64,000 bases of DNA, taken from assembly GCA_035529895.1 (NCBI GenBank), contig DATKVV010000089.1, positions 1 to 64,000 of the forward strand, read 5' to 3'. Below, in pieces: positions 1-8,117 of the stretch. Numbering within the stretch: the first letter of the stretch is position 1; the number at the start of each line of letters is the position of its first letter. A program made the translations under genes and the position numbers. The notes under the pieces were generated by a model. It worked only from the letters and a program-made list of their open reading frames with translations, did no database searches and was not told the DNA's origin. Source of the DNA: JAUWKC01 sp035529895. GTDB taxonomy: Bacteria; Planctomycetota; Phycisphaerae; Sedimentisphaerales; Anaerobacaceae.

Positions 1-42
1 ATTTTGACAACAGAATTTTGAAAGAGCTTGCATTGTCTTATC

Positions 43-90
43 TCCTGAACGTTACCCTTTATGGGACAACGATTTGTCCCTCGTTCAGGA
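43..90. other. nested inverted repeat in left-edge gap
   Basis: Bases 43-51 (TCCTGAACG) pair perfectly with 82-90 (CGTTCAGGA), and inside them 63-69 (GGGACAA) pair with 74-80 (TTGTCCC) around a 4-base loop. The result is a two-tier hairpin just downstream of the last gene of the minus-strand nqr run. No long T-run follows on either strand, so it is not a textbook Rho-independent terminator. It may be a transcript-end structure or a cis-acting RNA. Nothing else is recognisable in bases 1-205. Confidence 0.45.
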
Positions 91-205
91 TATCGGCAAA
101 GACAAGCAAAATTATTCAATCATGTTAAGACACAAGGAAAACTCCTTTCTTCACAGAAAAACCAGGTTAATCATTCGCAGGCAATACACTTGAGTGCCCG
201 GCACT

Positions 206-661
206 TTACTTGAGAATAATCCTTATGATTTTAGCCGGCTCAATGCGAAACGGCGAGCCTTTACCTTCGAAAAAACCATGCTCGGCAATCATGTGAATAT
301 TCAGGTCCGACCAACGTATGCTATCGGCCGAATCAAGGCGTTCGACGGTAGTTACCCTTTTATCAAATTCTCCAGGATGAGGCCAGGGACAAGTGAGCGT
401 CCCTTTGGCCTCGTGCACCACAGCCTTTAGTTTATCGTCGATTCTCACCCAGGTACCGAGGCCGCCTTTGGCTTTATCGGTAATCTGCCCCATGCGGGAG
501 GCAATCTGACCGGCTGTAACCGCCAGTTGAGCGATGCGGGCACTGTCCTCGTTGATAATTTCGTCGGCGCTGCGAGTGTCACCGCCCATGAAACCCCCGG
601 CCACCAGCCTGGACGAACGCAACATCGCATCCAGACTCTGCATCCGCGGTGACTCTTTCAT
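206..661 (-). CDS. unknown protein at the end of the nqr operon
   Basis: About 151 residues with no family I recognise. The sequence is soluble-looking, without signal peptide or membrane segment, and has an Ala/Gly-rich first half and a WPHPGEFDK stretch near the middle. The ATG at 661 is preferred because an AGGATGG ribosome-binding site lies just upstream; a start at 670 is also open. It follows nqrF by 18 bases on the same strand, so it is probably co-transcribed with the sodium pump. A role in Nqr assembly or regulation is only a guess from position. Confidence 0.6.
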   Translation of the reverse strand: MKESPRMQSLDAMLRSSRLVAGGFMGGDTRSADEIINEDSARIAQLAVTAGQIASRMGQITDKAKGGLGTWVRIDDKLKAVVHEAKGTLTCPWPHPGEFDKRVTTVERLDSADSIRWSDLNIHMIAEHGFFEGKGSPFRIEPAKIIRIILK

Positions 662-679
662 GTACACCATCCTATCAAT

Positions 680-1819
680 TTACGCGAACTTGTCATAGAA
701 GATTTTTTCTTCACGCATCCCGAGTTCGGTCAGCACCTTTATTGCCGCGTCAATCATGCCCGGACTTCCGCACAGATAGCCTTCGGCCCGGTCGGCGTTT
801 TTCAGGTCCCGGCGCAAAACCTCGGTAACCAGACCCTTCTGTCCTTGCCACTTTTCGTCCGGTCGTGGCTCTGCGACGGCCGGCACAAACCGAAAATCCG
901 CCAGTTCGGATTCGAAGGCCTTCATTTGGTCCACCATGAACATATCCTTGACCGTGTTGGCCCCGAAATAGAAAACGGCCGAACGCTTGTTGCCGGTATT
1001 TTTCATGTGGTGAAGCATGCACTTTATAGGTGCGATCCCCGAACCGCCGGCGGCGAAAACGATTGGCGCATTGCTCTGCGAAAGTGTGAACTCGCCATAG
1101 GGGCCGTTGATTTTGACCCTGTCGCCGACCTTCAGGTATTCGAAACAGTAGGTTGTGCAGATTCCGCCCGGTACCAGGCGGATAATGAGTTCGATGGTGC
1201 GATTGTCCGCGGGGTCTCCCGACATCGAATAGGCACGGTAGACCTCCTCGCTGCTTTTTTCGTACACCGGTGTCTGCAGTTGTATGTACTGGCCCGCTGT
1301 GTAATCAATGGTCTCAGGCTCAACAAGCTCGAATCGAAACTCCTTCATGTCGTGCGTGAGGTCGCTGATGTCGACGCACCTGCACGTGTATTCGCGGATG
1401 GCGAACAGTTCGGGCGGAATCTCGATATCGAGATCGTTGTGCACCTTGACCTGGCAGGAAATTCGCACGTTGGACTGTCTTTCCTGCTCGGTCAGGAACG
1501 GCTCCTCCGTGGGCAGCAAAGGCCCGGCCCCCTCGAGGACTTTCAGCTTGCACAGGCCGCAGGTGCCGCGTCCTCCACAGGCGCTCGGAATGAATATTTT
1601 TTCGTCGGTCAATACCGAAAGCAGTTTGCCGCCGCCTTTCACCATGAGGTCTCGTTCGCTGTTTATCCTTATCCTGCATTCGCCGTAATCAGCGATCAGA
1701 CGCTCGCTGACAACCAGCAGGGCGGCAAGTGCGGCCCCAACCGAGCTTACTACTACAACCGAGATGAATATCGAAAGTATCATCGTTGACATCCGTATCC
1801 GACGCTTCCTCTTCGTCAC
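680..1819 (-). CDS. nqrF: Na+-translocating NADH:quinone reductase subunit F
   Basis: The NADH-oxidising subunit of the sodium-pumping NQR complex. Residues 13-38 form the single membrane anchor. A ferredoxin-type [2Fe-2S] domain follows with C81, C87, C90 and C122 (C-x5-C-x2-C-x31-C). The rest is a ferredoxin-NADP+ reductase-like module: RAYSMSGDP for FAD and AAGGSGIAP plus FYFGANTVKDMF for NADH. At 379 residues it is slightly short for NqrF (about 400). It overlaps the nqrE stop as GTGA when started at GTG 1819; an ATG at residue 10 is an alternative and would still leave the anchor intact. Electrons pass from NADH through FAD and the iron-sulfur cluster to the membrane subunits. Confidence 0.95.
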   Translation of the reverse strand: MTKRKRRIRMSTMILSIFISVVVVSSVGAALAALLVVSERLIADYGECRIRINSERDLMVKGGGKLLSVLTDEKIFIPSACGGRGTCGLCKLKVLEGAGPLLPTEEPFLTEQERQSNVRISCQVKVHNDLDIEIPPELFAIREYTCRCVDISDLTHDMKEFRFELVEPETIDYTAGQYIQLQTPVYEKSSEEVYRAYSMSGDPADNRTIELIIRLVPGGICTTYCFEYLKVGDRVKINGPYGEFTLSQSNAPIVFAAGGSGIAPIKCMLHHMKNTGNKRSAVFYFGANTVKDMFMVDQMKAFESELADFRFVPAVAEPRPDEKWQGQKGLVTEVLRRDLKNADRAEGYLCGSPGMIDAAIKVLTELGMREEKIFYDKFA

Positions 1820-2415
1820 CGCTGCAGGACGCCCGCAAAGCCTATAAACGCCAGGGCCATCAGACCGGCGATAATAAGGGTAATTCCGGGTCCCTGGAGG
1901 CCGCGCGGAATCCGTTCATTTTTCAGTCTTTGCCTGATTCCGGCCATGGCGATTATCGCCAGGAACCAGCCGATTCCACTGCCAAGGCCATACCCGATGC
2001 TGACTATGAATCCGTAATCACGGATGACCATGAAGAGCGAGCCGCCGAGTATCGCGCAATTGACGGTTATCAGTGGCAGAAATATCCCGAGTCTCTGGTA
2101 CAGGGCCGGTGAATATCGCTCGATGACCATTTCCACGAACTGCACGAAGGCCGCTATGATTATGATGAAGATTATGAAGCGGAAGAATTCCAGATGTAGT
2201 TCTTCCAAGACCAGATGGTATACGAGCCAGTTGAGCCCGCACGTGCAGGTCAGAACGAAAGTCACCGCTAGGCCCAGCCCGAAGGCCGATTTTATTTCCC
2301 GCGAAACGCCGAGAAACGGACACAGCCCCAAAAAGTACGTCAGAAGAATATTCTGCGTAAAAACCGCCGAAATACAAACCACAAAAGCCTGCCAGATTTC
2401 CGCGCCAACATTCAT
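1816..2415 (-). CDS. nqrE: Na+-NQR subunit E
   Basis: Integral membrane subunit of about 199 residues with six hydrophobic segments, at normal family length. Diagnostic blocks are FFLG-like TYFLGLCPFLGVS near the start, LPLITVNCAILGGS in the middle and GLQGPGITLIIAGL near the end. Cysteines in the half-helices correspond to those that hold the membrane-embedded iron centre shared by NqrD and NqrE. The ATG at 2415 is chosen because it overlaps the nqrD stop as ATGA; the longer open frame upstream lies within nqrD. It is the RnfA homologue, but the C-terminal GLQG block and its nqrF neighbour make it NQR. Confidence 0.95.
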   Translation of the reverse strand: MNVGAEIWQAFVVCISAVFTQNILLTYFLGLCPFLGVSREIKSAFGLGLAVTFVLTCTCGLNWLVYHLVLEELHLEFFRFIIFIIIIAAFVQFVEMVIERYSPALYQRLGIFLPLITVNCAILGGSLFMVIRDYGFIVSIGYGLGSGIGWFLAIIAMAGIRQRLKNERIPRGLQGPGITLIIAGLMALAFIGFAGVLQR

Positions 2416-3044
2416 GGTGTCTGCTGCTCCTTTCCGATTTGTATCGACTTGAAAATCCAGGTCAGGACGCCGAGCATGAAGAACGCGCCGGGCGGCATAA
2501 CCATTATTATCCATTTATCCCAGCTCGTGCTAAAGTAAGGCATTGGGACACCCAGCAGCGTACCCATGCCGAGCAGCTCGCGAAAAACCGCTATTATCAG
2601 AAGCACGAACGAGTAACCAAGGGCGTTGAAAAGACCGTCCACAAAGGCGCGGCCCGGCGGATTGGAATTGCCGTAGGCTTCGCACCGGCCCATGACAATG
2701 CAGTTGGTAATTATCAGCCCGACATAGGGGCCCAGTTTTGTGCTCATCTCGGGCCAGTACGCCTTCAGCAATACGTCCACGATGATCACGTAGAAGGCGA
2801 TTATCAGCGTTTCGACCATCATCCTTATGTTGCGGGGCGTCAGTTTTCGCAGTACGGAAACCGTCGCTGCGCTGAGAGAAAGTGTAAATACGAGTGCGAC
2901 GCACATGACGACGGTGTTGAGCACCAGGTTGGTAACCGCCAGGGTGCTGCATATACCCAGCACCTGCTTGAAGATGGGATTATTGCGCCACAGCCCCTCG
3001 ACCATCAGCTTCTTATTTTCGGATTGTCCGCCTGCGGGGCTCAT
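2412..3044 (-). CDS. nqrD: Na+-NQR subunit D
   Basis: Membrane subunit of 210 residues. The family signatures NPIFKQVLGICSTLAVT and VGLIITNCIVMGRCEAY are both present, with six predicted membrane segments. Together with NqrE it makes the pseudo-symmetric pair that holds an iron centre in the membrane. The ATG at 3044 is preceded by AAAGGAG and overlaps the nqrC stop as ATGA; a longer start at 3080 would run into nqrC and has no better ribosome-binding site. Spacing and overlaps on both sides indicate translational coupling within the pump operon. Confidence 0.95.
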   Translation of the reverse strand: MSPAGGQSENKKLMVEGLWRNNPIFKQVLGICSTLAVTNLVLNTVVMCVALVFTLSLSAATVSVLRKLTPRNIRMMVETLIIAFYVIIVDVLLKAYWPEMSTKLGPYVGLIITNCIVMGRCEAYGNSNPPGRAFVDGLFNALGYSFVLLIIAVFRELLGMGTLLGVPMPYFSTSWDKWIIMVMPPGAFFMLGVLTWIFKSIQIGKEQQTP

Positions 3045-3661
3045 TGCCGGTTGCTCCTTTGGGTCAAACGCGAGCGCCATTCGACCAACTGTGTGTTTAT
3101 GATTTTCTCCAGCCTTGTGCTTGTCTGCGTGGCGCCGGTCACGGCGTGGACGTCGCTCGGACCAAGCTCGGCGCCCGGTCGCTTGAAGGATACGGGCCTT
3201 TCCCTGGCGGCGATTACCTTGCCCTCAAACTGTTGGCGGAAGGGCGGTTTGGTTATTTCCGCGCCGAGTCCGGGCGTCTCATTCTGCTGATAGAATGCTA
3301 TTGCATTGATGGTCTTGCGGTCGGCATCGATCCCGATGACGCCTTTGATGGGGGCCCAGAATCCTCGGCCGGAAAAGGGCAGGGCATAAGCGACGATTTG
3401 GCCCTCTTTCCTCAGCGTGTATGCGCCGGCTGATTCTTCGTCCGGCTCAGTTACCCGCTCGACAAAGGTTCTGTGCAAATCCAATCGGCTCGTATCCTCG
3501 ACATAAAGGCCGGCAAGTGCCTGCACGACGGCTTTTTCAAAGGCTATCTTTTCGTTGGCCGCCACCCTTTCAGAGTTGAATTGAGTCAGGCCGATCACGA
3601 CCGAGCTGAAGAAGGCGGTGATTAGGAACATATACAATATGGGAAACCACCATTTCTGCAT
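3041..3661 (-). CDS. nqrC: Na+-NQR subunit C, FMN-binding
   Basis: Periplasmic flavin-carrying subunit. One N-terminal membrane helix (residues 6-26) is followed by an FMN-binding domain with the flavinylation signature TGATQTS at 175-181, where T178 is the expected covalent FMN site. The NETPGLGAE block at 127-135 is also typical. It has 206 residues against roughly 250 in well-studied NqrC, so it is close in size to RnfG; the surrounding D, E and F subunits decide for NQR. The start overlaps the last base of nqrB (TGATG). Attachment of FMN needs an ApbE flavin transferase, which is not in this window. Confidence 0.92.
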   Translation of the reverse strand: MQKWWFPILYMFLITAFFSSVVIGLTQFNSERVAANEKIAFEKAVVQALAGLYVEDTSRLDLHRTFVERVTEPDEESAGAYTLRKEGQIVAYALPFSGRGFWAPIKGVIGIDADRKTINAIAFYQQNETPGLGAEITKPPFRQQFEGKVIAARERPVSFKRPGAELGPSDVHAVTGATQTSTRLEKIINTQLVEWRSRLTQRSNRQ

Positions 3662-4716
3662 CAGCCCGTCTCCTTTGCGGCCTTGGTGGTCTTATACTCA
3701 CGGACAACGTGGTCCAGTATCGGGGCAAACATATTGCCGATGAGGATGGAAAACATGAGGCCCCCATTGAAGATGGAGAAATTCCTTATGGCCGTGCTGC
3801 AGACGCCGATTATTATTCCGTAAACTATTTTTGCCGCCTCGGTTCTGGGGGCACTGACGGGGTCGGTAGCCATGTAGAACGCGCCGAACAGAAATCCGCC
3901 TCCGAGCACCGCAGGCAAGGCGCCGGGGACCGGGTCGACGCCGAACCAGTAAAGAACCTGGTTCAGGACGGCGTAGGTCGTGGTAACCGAAAGGATAATA
4001 GTCCGGCTGGCGGTCTTCGTGTAATAAAGGTACAGCCCGCCAATCATAATCAGTACCGCGCTGGTTACTCCCATGGTGCCGCTGATCCGGCCCACCGCCA
4101 GGGCCCGAAGAAAGGCGCTTCTCCTGACGTATTTGACCTGGCCCTCTTCAATGTCGGTGGGAATTCTGGAGTCCGCCTCTTTGCCGGCGCCGTCCCGCAG
4201 GACGATGCGACCGGCCTTCATGTGCGACATTGGTGTCGCGCCGGTGGTGGCGTCGGCCCCGGCAGCCGTCGTCCATTGACGCAACGCGCCCCACGGCCCC
4301 TCGGCCACCGGCGCCCAGGTGGAAGTCAGGGCCACGGGAAAGCATATATAGACGAAACATCTGCCCGCCATGGCCGGATTGAAGATGTTGCGTCCGAAGC
4401 CGCCGAAGATCTCCTTGGCGAACATCACGGCAAACGCAACGCCGATGGTCAGAACGTGAACGCCGACCGTGGGCGGCATAATCACGGCAAATATGGTCGT
4501 GGTAACAAACACCGCCTCGCTCACGCGCTCGCCCCGCAGGCGGGTGAAAATCAGCTCAACGACAAACCCGACGAGAGCCGCCCAGCCGACCATAAAAAGA
4601 GACCGCCAGCCAAAGAAATAAACGCCCCCGGCCAGACAGGGCAACAGTGCCAACAAAACGCGGCGATTGATCGGTTGCCTGGCCAGAATGGTGCGAGCTC
4701 CTTTCAGTTCGGCCAT
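3661..4716 (-). CDS. nqrB: Na+-NQR subunit B, FMN-binding
   Basis: Main membrane subunit and likely sodium channel. It has about ten hydrophobic segments, GRNIFNPAMAG at 108-118, and DATTGAT at 155-161 matching the covalent-FMN motif Dxx(S/T)GAT with T161 as flavin site. At 351 residues it is shorter than typical NqrB (about 410) because the N-terminal extension is trimmed, giving an RnfD-like length. GAGGGG lies upstream of the ATG. It is the first subunit of the pump here: the gene 5' of it is a ferritin-like protein, so the usual leading nqrA is missing from the cluster. Confidence 0.92.
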   Translation of the reverse strand: MAELKGARTILARQPINRRVLLALLPCLAGGVYFFGWRSLFMVGWAALVGFVVELIFTRLRGERVSEAVFVTTTIFAVIMPPTVGVHVLTIGVAFAVMFAKEIFGGFGRNIFNPAMAGRCFVYICFPVALTSTWAPVAEGPWGALRQWTTAAGADATTGATPMSHMKAGRIVLRDGAGKEADSRIPTDIEEGQVKYVRRSAFLRALAVGRISGTMGVTSAVLIMIGGLYLYYTKTASRTIILSVTTTYAVLNQVLYWFGVDPVPGALPAVLGGGFLFGAFYMATDPVSAPRTEAAKIVYGIIIGVCSTAIRNFSIFNGGLMFSILIGNMFAPILDHVVREYKTTKAAKETG

Positions 4717-4768
4717 TGTCTAATCGCCCCTCAGACGACATAATTGCCCAATCGATTGCTCTTTCCCG

Positions 4769-5260
4769 TCAGGCTGCGTCCTTGAGATAGTTGACCAAAG
4801 TGTTTATATGGCTCAATTCTTCCATGATAATCTTTTCGACCTTGTCGCGGCCCCCCCTGACCGGCACCAGTTCCTTAAGGCTCAGGTAAAAAACCACCGA
4901 CTCCTTCTCGGCTTTGATGGCGATTTCAAGAACCTCCTTTATTGATTCATTGCCTGTCAGTTTCCTGGTCGGGCTTACCCTGCCCTCCAGGCCGCGGGAA
5001 TCCGCCATGGCCTGCAGATACAGCGCTCCTTGATTATCAGGGTCGAAGATCATCTGCTCCTTCTCGCGGCCGCTCAGCTCTTTTCTCATTTGCTCAAAGG
5101 TTTCGAGGTGTCCCTCTTCCATGGCGGACATATCGAGCAGCATCTGCTTTATTTCCCGACCCTGCGAGTTTCGCGACGCCTCGCGGTAGTACTCGGCCGC
5201 GCTTCGTTCGATCTGTTCGGCCATTTCGAAGATTTCATCTGCGGTAAAGCTGATACCCAT
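4769..5260 (-). CDS. ferritin-like diiron protein (rubrerythrin family)
   Basis: A 163-residue all-helical protein. Carboxylate/His motifs of a four-helix diiron bundle are visible: an early E in AEEIF/ERSAAEYY-type helices, EEGH near residue 48, ESVVFY near 120 and EELSH near 148. There is no C-terminal rubredoxin domain, unlike classical rubrerythrin. It begins one base after the ferritin stop and has AAGGAG upstream. It probably reduces peroxide or stores iron alongside its neighbours. Assignment to the ferritin-like superfamily is firm; the exact substrate is not. Confidence 0.8.
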   Translation of the reverse strand: MGISFTADEIFEMAEQIERSAAEYYREASRNSQGREIKQMLLDMSAMEEGHLETFEQMRKELSGREKEQMIFDPDNQGALYLQAMADSRGLEGRVSPTRKLTGNESIKEVLEIAIKAEKESVVFYLSLKELVPVRGGRDKVEKIIMEELSHINTLVNYLKDAA

Positions 5261-5261
5261 A

Positions 5262-5777
5262 TCATTCTCCTTGCGTTGTAGGGGCGTTAAAGACCCGCCG
5301 GGCCATTTCGTTGTCCAGCATATATATCGCGCCGGGGGCGTCCGCCATCAGCTTCAGCTTCTGCACTATCTCGTCGGCGCTCTTCTCTTCCTCAACCTGC
5401 TCGCTGACAAACCATTCCAGGAATATTTGTGCCGCGTGATCTTTCTGCTCGATAGCCAGGTTCACCAGGTCGTTAATTAGTCCGGTGACCTTTTGCTCGT
5501 GCTTGTACACCGCCTCGAACGCGGCCAGCGGCGAGTTCCATTTCACCGGCGGGTCCGCTATCGCCTTCAATGTGACTCTGCCGCCGCGTTTATTTACGTA
5601 ATCATAAATCTTCAGGCCGTGAACCAGCTCTTCCTGTGTCTGGATTCTCATCCAGTTCGCAAAGCCCGGCAGATTCAGCGATTGAAAAAAAGCCTCCATT
5701 GACAGGTACAAATACGCCGAGTAAAGCTCTGCATTAATCTGTTTGTTAAGGGCTTCCTGCATTTTTTTGCCGATCAT
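5262..5777 (-). CDS. ftnA: non-haem ferritin
   Basis: Iron-storage ferritin of 171 residues. Ligands of the ferroxidase centre are recognisable in NAELYSAYLYLSM (E17-type), EELVHG (E50/H53-type) and EWFVSEQVEEE (E94/Q127-type). It takes up Fe(II), oxidises it and stores ferric mineral, limiting Fenton chemistry. The ATG at 5777 is chosen because AAAGGAG lies upstream and it overlaps the desulfoferrodoxin stop as ATGA. It sits between the superoxide reductase and another diiron protein in one minus-strand operon. Confidence 0.93.
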   Translation of the reverse strand: MIGKKMQEALNKQINAELYSAYLYLSMEAFFQSLNLPGFANWMRIQTQEELVHGLKIYDYVNKRGGRVTLKAIADPPVKWNSPLAAFEAVYKHEQKVTGLINDLVNLAIEQKDHAAQIFLEWFVSEQVEEEKSADEIVQKLKLMADAPGAIYMLDNEMARRVFNAPTTQGE

Positions 5778-6157
5778 TTCAAATCTCCTTTCCATAACCC
5801 GTGCAGGTTACAATATTCCCTTGCGCTGACCGACTTGGCTTGAACGTCAAAAACCGCCTCCGGCTTCATCCCCGGCTCCAGGAATCGCCTGTATGCCTTT
5901 CCGTTCGCGAGCAGTTCAATCCATTCTATGTAGTGCTTCTCTTCCATGGGATGCGCGACGCTGCCCACTTTGACCTTGAAACCCCCGTCGACCTTTTCAA
6001 TTACCGGCACATGTTTTTCTCTGGCCGCGTCAACCGTGTTCTCGGTCATTCCCTTCATCGGCTCCCCGCAGCAGACCAAATCGCCTGCCCCTCCGTGAAG
6101 CACCTCTACGATGTTTCCGCATGCCGTACATTTGTACACTTCAAGTTTCTGCGCCAT
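5774..6157 (-). CDS. dfx: desulfoferrodoxin (superoxide reductase)
   Basis: Two-iron superoxide reductase of 127 residues. The N-terminal desulforedoxin knuckle shows CTAC at 11-14 and CC near 30 for the Fe(Cys)4 centre. The catalytic centre ligands are H50 (EKHVP), H-containing AHPMEEKHYIEWIEL and the C-terminal EYCNLHGLW with Cys and His. It reduces superoxide to peroxide without making oxygen, which fits an anaerobe; electrons normally come from rubredoxin or NAD(P)H reductases. The ATG at 6157 follows AAAAGGGGG and gives the standard family N terminus. Confidence 0.95.
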   Translation of the reverse strand: MAQKLEVYKCTACGNIVEVLHGGAGDLVCCGEPMKGMTENTVDAAREKHVPVIEKVDGGFKVKVGSVAHPMEEKHYIEWIELLANGKAYRRFLEPGMKPEAVFDVQAKSVSAREYCNLHGLWKGDLK

Positions 6158-6194
6158 TTTTATCCCCCTTTTATTATCTTGTTTAGTCTTCAAT

Positions 6195-7376
6195 TTATTT
6201 GGCGATTTTAAGTTCCCTGTGTTTGGCCAGTATTTTGTCGGCAAGTTTATCAAGGGCCGCGAAGTCTTCATCCTTCGGATACCCTTTTGCTATCACCGGC
6301 TCAAGAATTTCAACCTTGAGGTTTGAGACAAGCCCCGCAATTTGCTCCACCATCTTGCCGCCCCATCCGTAAGAGCCGATGATTGAGGCAAATCTTGTCT
6401 TGGGCCTGAGCGCATTTGCCAGAATCGCAGCGTACGCGACAAGGGGATGCGCAACAGTCAAAGCCGTCGAAGAGCCAAGCACGATTGTGGCCGCATCGAC
6501 AAGCGATATCGCCAGTTTGCCGATGTCGGTAACGGCAAGATTGAACTGCCTGACAGTAATACCCCTTTCCATTAAAGCGCCCACAAAATGCTCCACCATC
6601 TTTCTTGTGCTGCCATGCATTGAAATATACGGCAGCACCACCTCATTCTTGACCTGGTCACTTACCCAGTCTTTATAGGCGTCAATTATGAACCCGGGTT
6701 TGTCGTAAACAGGCCCGTGACTTGAGGCAATCATATCTATTTGCAGGTCCTTTATCTTTTCGAGGTTCTTCTTTATAGGGCCCCGGAAGGGCATCATTAT
6801 CTCCGCGTAGTACCTTTTTGCGGCTTCGTAAACCACTGCCTCATCGTCCACGAACAGGCTGCTTGTGGCCAGATGCGAGCCGAAGAAGTCACACGGGAAA
6901 AATATTTTGTCTTCCCGCAGATATGTACCCAGTGTCTCCGGCCAGTGAACCCAGGGAATATAGACAAACTGAAGCGTTTTATCCCCCAGTGAAAGAGTCT
7001 GGCCGTCATCGACCGTGATAAACCTGTCCTCGGCGATGTTCAGCAAATCAATTAGCATGGCCTTGCACTTCGGGTTTGTAACAACTTTCGCCTCGGGGTA
7101 GAGCATCAATACATCGGGTATGGCGCCCGAGTGGTCCTGCTCGGCGTGGTGAGCAATGACATAGTCTATTCTCTCGGTCCCAAGACCGACGAGGTTTTCC
7201 ATCAGCACCTCGGTCTTTGTCGGGTCGACTGTGTCCAACAGCGCTGTTTTCTCGCTGCCCTTTACCAGATATGCGTTATAGCTCGTGCCGTCCGGCAGCG
7301 GAATCAACTCATCGAACAGCCTTCGGTCCCAGTCGATTGCCCCTACAGCGTAGATACTTGCTTTGAGCTGCATCAT
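6195..7376 (-). CDS. fprA: FprA-type flavodiiron protein (oxygen/NO reductase)
   Basis: About 393 residues with two domains. The N-terminal metallo-beta-lactamase fold has the diiron motif HHAEQDHSG (HxExDH), PWVHWP, FPCDFFGSH and SSHGPVY. The C-terminal part is a flavodoxin domain (YISMHGSTRKM for FMN, SYGWGG). Such enzymes reduce O2 to water or NO to N2O using rubredoxin as donor. The ATG at 7376 has AAAGGGGTGG upstream. The frame stays open to 7454 and would add a short Cys-rich leader (C-x-C-x2-C), but no ribosome-binding site supports it. It belongs to the oxygen-defence run. Confidence 0.93.
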   Translation of the reverse strand: MMQLKASIYAVGAIDWDRRLFDELIPLPDGTSYNAYLVKGSEKTALLDTVDPTKTEVLMENLVGLGTERIDYVIAHHAEQDHSGAIPDVLMLYPEAKVVTNPKCKAMLIDLLNIAEDRFITVDDGQTLSLGDKTLQFVYIPWVHWPETLGTYLREDKIFFPCDFFGSHLATSSLFVDDEAVVYEAAKRYYAEIMMPFRGPIKKNLEKIKDLQIDMIASSHGPVYDKPGFIIDAYKDWVSDQVKNEVVLPYISMHGSTRKMVEHFVGALMERGITVRQFNLAVTDIGKLAISLVDAATIVLGSSTALTVAHPLVAYAAILANALRPKTRFASIIGSYGWGGKMVEQIAGLVSNLKVEILEPVIAKGYPKDEDFAALDKLADKILAKHRELKIAK

Positions 7377-7474
7377 CTTGCCACCCCTTTCATCTCGAGC
7401 AGAATCCATTACGCCGAAGAATCCGTTCCCGCACGTTCCGCAGGCGCACACCATATCTAAGCGGCGAACCTGTC

Positions 7475-8083
7475 TTACCGCAACTGTTTTGTCGCCTTCA
7501 GTGCCGCCTCGTAGTCCGGCTCATTGGTCAGTTCGTTAACCAACTGTATATACCGGACAATGCCCTCCTTGTCCACCACGAACACCGCCCTCGCAAGCAG
7601 CCGCAATTCCTTTATTAGAACTCCGAACGATGTGCCGAACGACGCCTCACGATGGTCGGAAAGAGTCTGCACATTATTGACCCCGGCTGCTCCGCACCAG
7701 CGCTTCTGAGCAAACGGCAGGTCCATGCTGATTGTCAGCACGACAACGTCACTGCCCAGACGCCCGGCCTCCTCGTTGAATCTTCTTGTCTGCGTGTTGC
7801 ACACGGGCGTATCGAGCGACGGCACGGAGCAAATAATGCAGACCTTCCCTCGGAAAGAGGACAGTTTGACCGGGCTCAGGTCATTGGCCAGGACTTCGAA
7901 GTCGGGCGCTGACTCACCAGGCCTGACCTCACTGCCGACCAGCGTCAAGGGATTGCCCTTCATCGTTATCAGACCTTTTCGCTCTTCCATAACTCTCTCC
8001 TTACAGCCAAAACCAAAAATGATGATTGCACCGGCAAAGAGCAATGTCAAAATCGTGCCTCTTGGGCAAATGCTGGTTTTCAT
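7475..8083 (-). CDS. tpx: thiol peroxidase, possibly lipoprotein form
   Basis: Peroxiredoxin of the Tpx group. The peroxidatic site is in SLDTPVCNTQTRRFNEEA and the resolving Cys in FAQKRWCGA. From the ATG at 8083 the first 27 residues look like a signal peptide with a hydrophobic core (LTLLFAGAIIIFGFG) ending at a Cys, although Gly at -3 is unusual for a lipobox. An internal ATG at 7990 has a very strong TAAGGAG site and gives a cytosolic protein of normal length (about 171 residues). Both forms are possible. It lies 34 bases after rubrerythrin. Confidence 0.9.
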   Translation of the reverse strand: MKTSICPRGTILTLLFAGAIIIFGFGCKERVMEERKGLITMKGNPLTLVGSEVRPGESAPDFEVLANDLSPVKLSSFRGKVCIICSVPSLDTPVCNTQTRRFNEEAGRLGSDVVVLTISMDLPFAQKRWCGAAGVNNVQTLSDHREASFGTSFGVLIKELRLLARAVFVVDKEGIVRYIQLVNELTNEPDYEAALKATKQLR

Positions 8084-8117
8084 TGACTCAGGCTGCCCCC
8101 CAAAAGAGTGAACGCCC

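Noticed and set aside
845..1789. Long plus-strand open frame (about 314 codons) over nqrF
   Set aside because: It is antisense to a clear NqrF with all cofactor motifs, and its translation has no family features.
1816..4716. Reading the pump as an Rnf complex
   Set aside because: NqrB and NqrC are Rnf-like in length, but the NADH-oxidising NqrF subunit, the NqrE GLQG block and the absence of RnfB/RnfC decide for NQR.
7376..7454. Extended N terminus of FprA with a C-x-C-x2-C motif
   Set aside because: No ribosome-binding site at 7454 and FprA proteins begin at the later ATG; kept only as a note.
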